A DNA stretch of 14,535 nucleotides from Candidatus Nealsoniibacteriota bacterium (lineage in GTDB: Bacteria; Patescibacteriota; Minisyncoccia; Minisyncoccales; MHMH01), in contig JACOYG010000052.1 in the NCBI GenBank assembly GCA_016181985.1, forward strand, positions 1 through 14,535, given 5' to 3'. The translations under genes were made by a program, and so were the position numbers. Below the pieces are notes generated by a model, which was not told the DNA's origin, searched no databases, and saw only the letters and a program-made list of their open reading frames with translations. This document shows positions 12,623 to 14,535 of this stretch, piece by piece. Numbering within the stretch: the stretch's first letter is position 1; each line of letters begins with the position of its first letter.

Positions 12623-14535
12623 ATGAAATTTACGCATCTGCATGTTCACTCGCACTATTCTCTGCTTGACGGTTTGCCCAAAATCGACGAGCTTTTAAAT
12701 TACGTCAAAGAATTGGGCATGGATTCCGTTGCCCTGACCGATCACGGCGTTTTATACGGAGCCGTGGAGTTTTACAAAAAAGCCAAAGCCATGGGAATCA
12801 AACCGATCATCGGCGCCGAACTTTATTTGGCCTTTGAAGGAATGCGCCAAGAAAGGCCGGGCATCGATGATAAAAAATATCATATAGTGCTTTTGGTAAA
12901 AAACGAGGAGGGATACAAAAACCTAGTCAAACTGATCACCAAAGCGCACTTGGAGGGCTTTTATTACAAACCGAGAATTGACGAAGAACTGCTGGCCCAG
13001 CATGCAAACGGGTTGATTGGTTTAACTGCCTGCATGCAGGGAAAAATTCCCCGATTCATTCTGGCTAAGAAATTAAAGGAAGCCGAAGAGCTGGCTTTAA
13101 GATATCAGGGCATTTTCGGCAAAGACAATTTTTATCTTGAACTGCAAAGTCATCCCAAAATTCCGGAACAGCAAAAAATTAACGACACTCTTATCGCTTT
13201 TTCTAAAAAATTAGGAATTCCATTAGTGGCTACTCAAGATGCTCACTACTTAAGGCCGGAAGATGCCGAAGCCCAAGACGTTTTAATGTTGATAAACACC
13301 GGAGCCGACATCAATGACCCGGAAAGATTGAGCATGAAAGAGGAGGACTTCTCTTTAAAAAGTCCTCAAATAATGATTGACTCCTTCAAAGATGTTCCCG
13401 AAGCAATTGAAAATACGCAAAAAATAAAAGAGATGTGCGAATTCCAATTTGAACTAGGCAAAACCAAGCTTCCCTATTTTGACTTGCCCAAAGAAAAAAA
13501 TACCGATGATTTCTTAAAGGAGCTTTGTTATCAAAAAATAGAAAAAAGATATTCTATTCCAGGGAAGGAAATAATCGACAGGTTGGAATACGAACTTTCG
13601 GTTATCAAGCAAACGGGTTTTGCTTCGTACTTTCTGATTGTCCAAGATTTCGTTAATTGGGCGAAAGAAAGCAGGATCGTGGTGGGGCCGGGCAGAGGCT
13701 CAGCGGCCGGATCCATCGTTTCTTACATTTTAAATATTACCAACGTGGACCCGATGAAGTATAATCTTGTATTTGAAAGATTTTTAAACCCGGAAAGAAT
13801 AGCCCTTCCCGATATCGATCTTGATTTTACCGATCGGAGAAGAGACGAAGTCATAGAATACGTTGCCCAAAAATACGGCAGAGACAAAGTGGCTCAGATA
13901 ATTACCTTTGGAACCATGGCGGCCAGAGCCGTTATCAGAGACGTAGGCAGGGCGCTTGGCTACGCTTACAGCTATTGCGACCAGCTGGCTAAAATGGTTC
14001 CCATGGGATTTACTTTGGCGCAAACGCTCAAAAGCATTGACGAATTCCGTCAGCTATACGAAGGCGATGCCCAGGCAAAAAAACTGATCGATTTGGCAAA
14101 AAAATTGGAGGGCGTTGCCCGCCACGCTTCAACTCATGCCTGCGGAGTGGTTATTTCCAAGGAACCGCTGGAAAATATCGTTCCATTGCAGCACCCGACG
14201 CAAAACGACCAGACTATCGTGACGCAATATGAAATGCACGCCATAGAGGACTTGGGCATTTTGAAAATGGATTTCTTGGGGCTTAAAAATTTAACCATCA
14301 TTGAAGACACCTTGGCCAGGATTTATAAAATTCACAATCAATCGATCAATATCGACACTCTCGCCATGGATGATCCAAAAACATACGAACTTTTACAAAG
14401 AGGCGATACCACAAGCGTCTTTCAGCTTGAGTCGGCCGGCATGCAAAGATATCTCAAACAATTAAAACCCACCGAGCTTGAAGATATTATTTCCATGGTT
14501 GCTCTTTATCGGCCCGGCCCCATGGATTCAATACC
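12623..14535 (+). CDS. dnaE: DNA polymerase III subunit alpha (DnaE), 3' end off the window
   Basis: The replicative polymerase core. 637 codons are visible in one open frame, about 55% of a usual 1,100-1,200-residue protein. The N-terminal PHP domain starts at once with FTHLHVHSHYSLLDG (3-17) and ALTDHG (37-42), with its metal-ligand motifs kept. The palm domain shows GPGRGSAAGS (about 355-364), PDIDLDF (396-402, the acidic pair) and ILKMDFLGLKN with the third catalytic aspartate at D550. The visible part ends in ALYRPGPMDS, typical of the family. The start is fixed by the MKFTHLHVHS opening, normal for DnaE. No Shine-Dalgarno precedes the ATG. It is the only plus-strand gene and diverges from rnhB. 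Confidence 0.97.
   Translation, partial: MKFTHLHVHSHYSLLDGLPKIDELLNYVKELGMDSVALTDHGVLYGAVEFYKKAKAMGIKPIIGAELYLAFEGMRQERPGIDDKKYHIVLLVKNEEGYKNLVKLITKAHLEGFYYKPRIDEELLAQHANGLIGLTACMQGKIPRFILAKKLKEAEELALRYQGIFGKDNFYLELQSHPKIPEQQKINDTLIAFSKKLGIPLVATQDAHYLRPEDAEAQDVLMLINTGADINDPERLSMKEEDFSLKSPQIMIDSFKDVPEAIENTQKIKEMCEFQFELGKTKLPYFDLPKEKNTDDFLKELCYQKIEKRYSIPGKEIIDRLEYELSVIKQTGFASYFLIVQDFVNWAKESRIVVGPGRGSAAGSIVSYILNITNVDPMKYNLVFERFLNPERIALPDIDLDFTDRRRDEVIEYVAQKYGRDKVAQIITFGTMAARAVIRDVGRALGYAYSYCDQLAKMVPMGFTLAQTLKSIDEFRQLYEGDAQAKKLIDLAKKLEGVARHASTHACGVVISKEPLENIVPLQHPTQNDQTIVTQYEMHAIEDLGILKMDFLGLKNLTIIEDTLARIYKIHNQSINIDTLAMDDPKTYELLQRGDTTSVFQLESAGMQRYLKQLKPTELEDIISMVALYRPGPMDSI

Noticed and set aside
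1..14535. CRISPR array, insertion sequence, integrase or defence system
   Set aside because: No regularly spaced direct repeats, transposase or nuclease-toxin genes are visible. The repeats found are short palindromes without coding capacity of their own.

Overview
This window looks like a piece of a small-genome bacterium of the Candidate Phyla Radiation (Patescibacteria, most likely Parcubacteria or a close relative). The evidence is indirect. Genes are tightly packed with 4-nt ATGA overlaps and tRNA genes touch or overlap coding genes. A type IV pilin-LamG fusion is present. The Clp ATPase is membrane-anchored with degenerate motifs. Shine-Dalgarno motifs are scarce and repetitive palindromes are inserted in coding sequence. 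TGA acts as a stop (rsmH and ftsL-like ends), so the UGA-glycine lineages are unlikely.

Layout, read along the minus strand from high to low coordinates. (1) 12524-9772: rnhB, rpmF (bL32), nusB, rnc, rpsP (bS16) and tRNA-Ala(UGC), an RNA-processing and ribosome cluster that ends at an intrinsic terminator near 9718-9735. (2) 9695-8932: a multi-TM protein of the mechanosensitive-channel TM-helix family with its own extended -10 promoter. (3) 8922-7967: a promoter set in a perfect palindrome, tRNA-Val(CAC), then a pilin-LamG surface protein whose start codon nearly touches the tRNA. (4) 7946-3807: a small membrane protein, a membrane-anchored Clp-like double AAA+ protein and a secreted DUF4015-type protein, closed by a terminator at 3658-3682. 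(5) 3598 to 1: the start of a division and cell-wall (dcw) cluster, with a promoter covered by MraZ boxes, then mraZ, rsmH, an ftsL-like gene and a class B penicillin-binding protein. On the plus strand, dnaE (DNA polymerase III alpha) starts at 12623 and runs off the right edge.

Three things stand out. The penicillin-binding protein loses the end of its transpeptidase domain and continues in frame into what looks like the C-terminal membrane part of a GT39/ArnT-like glycosyltransferase; this is either a real fusion or an assembly chimera. Palindromic repeats resembling Rickettsia palindromic elements occur inside genes: RNase HII carries two different ones, and the tails of bL32 and NusB are written by others. 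The Clp-like ATPase has lost its D1 nucleotide-binding signatures, both aromatic pore loops and the ClpP-docking tripeptide, yet keeps an intact D2 ATPase and gains a membrane anchor.

The only stretch of about 300 bases without a gene is 3505-3806. It holds the mraZ promoter and operator, a terminator and an unexplained hairpin.
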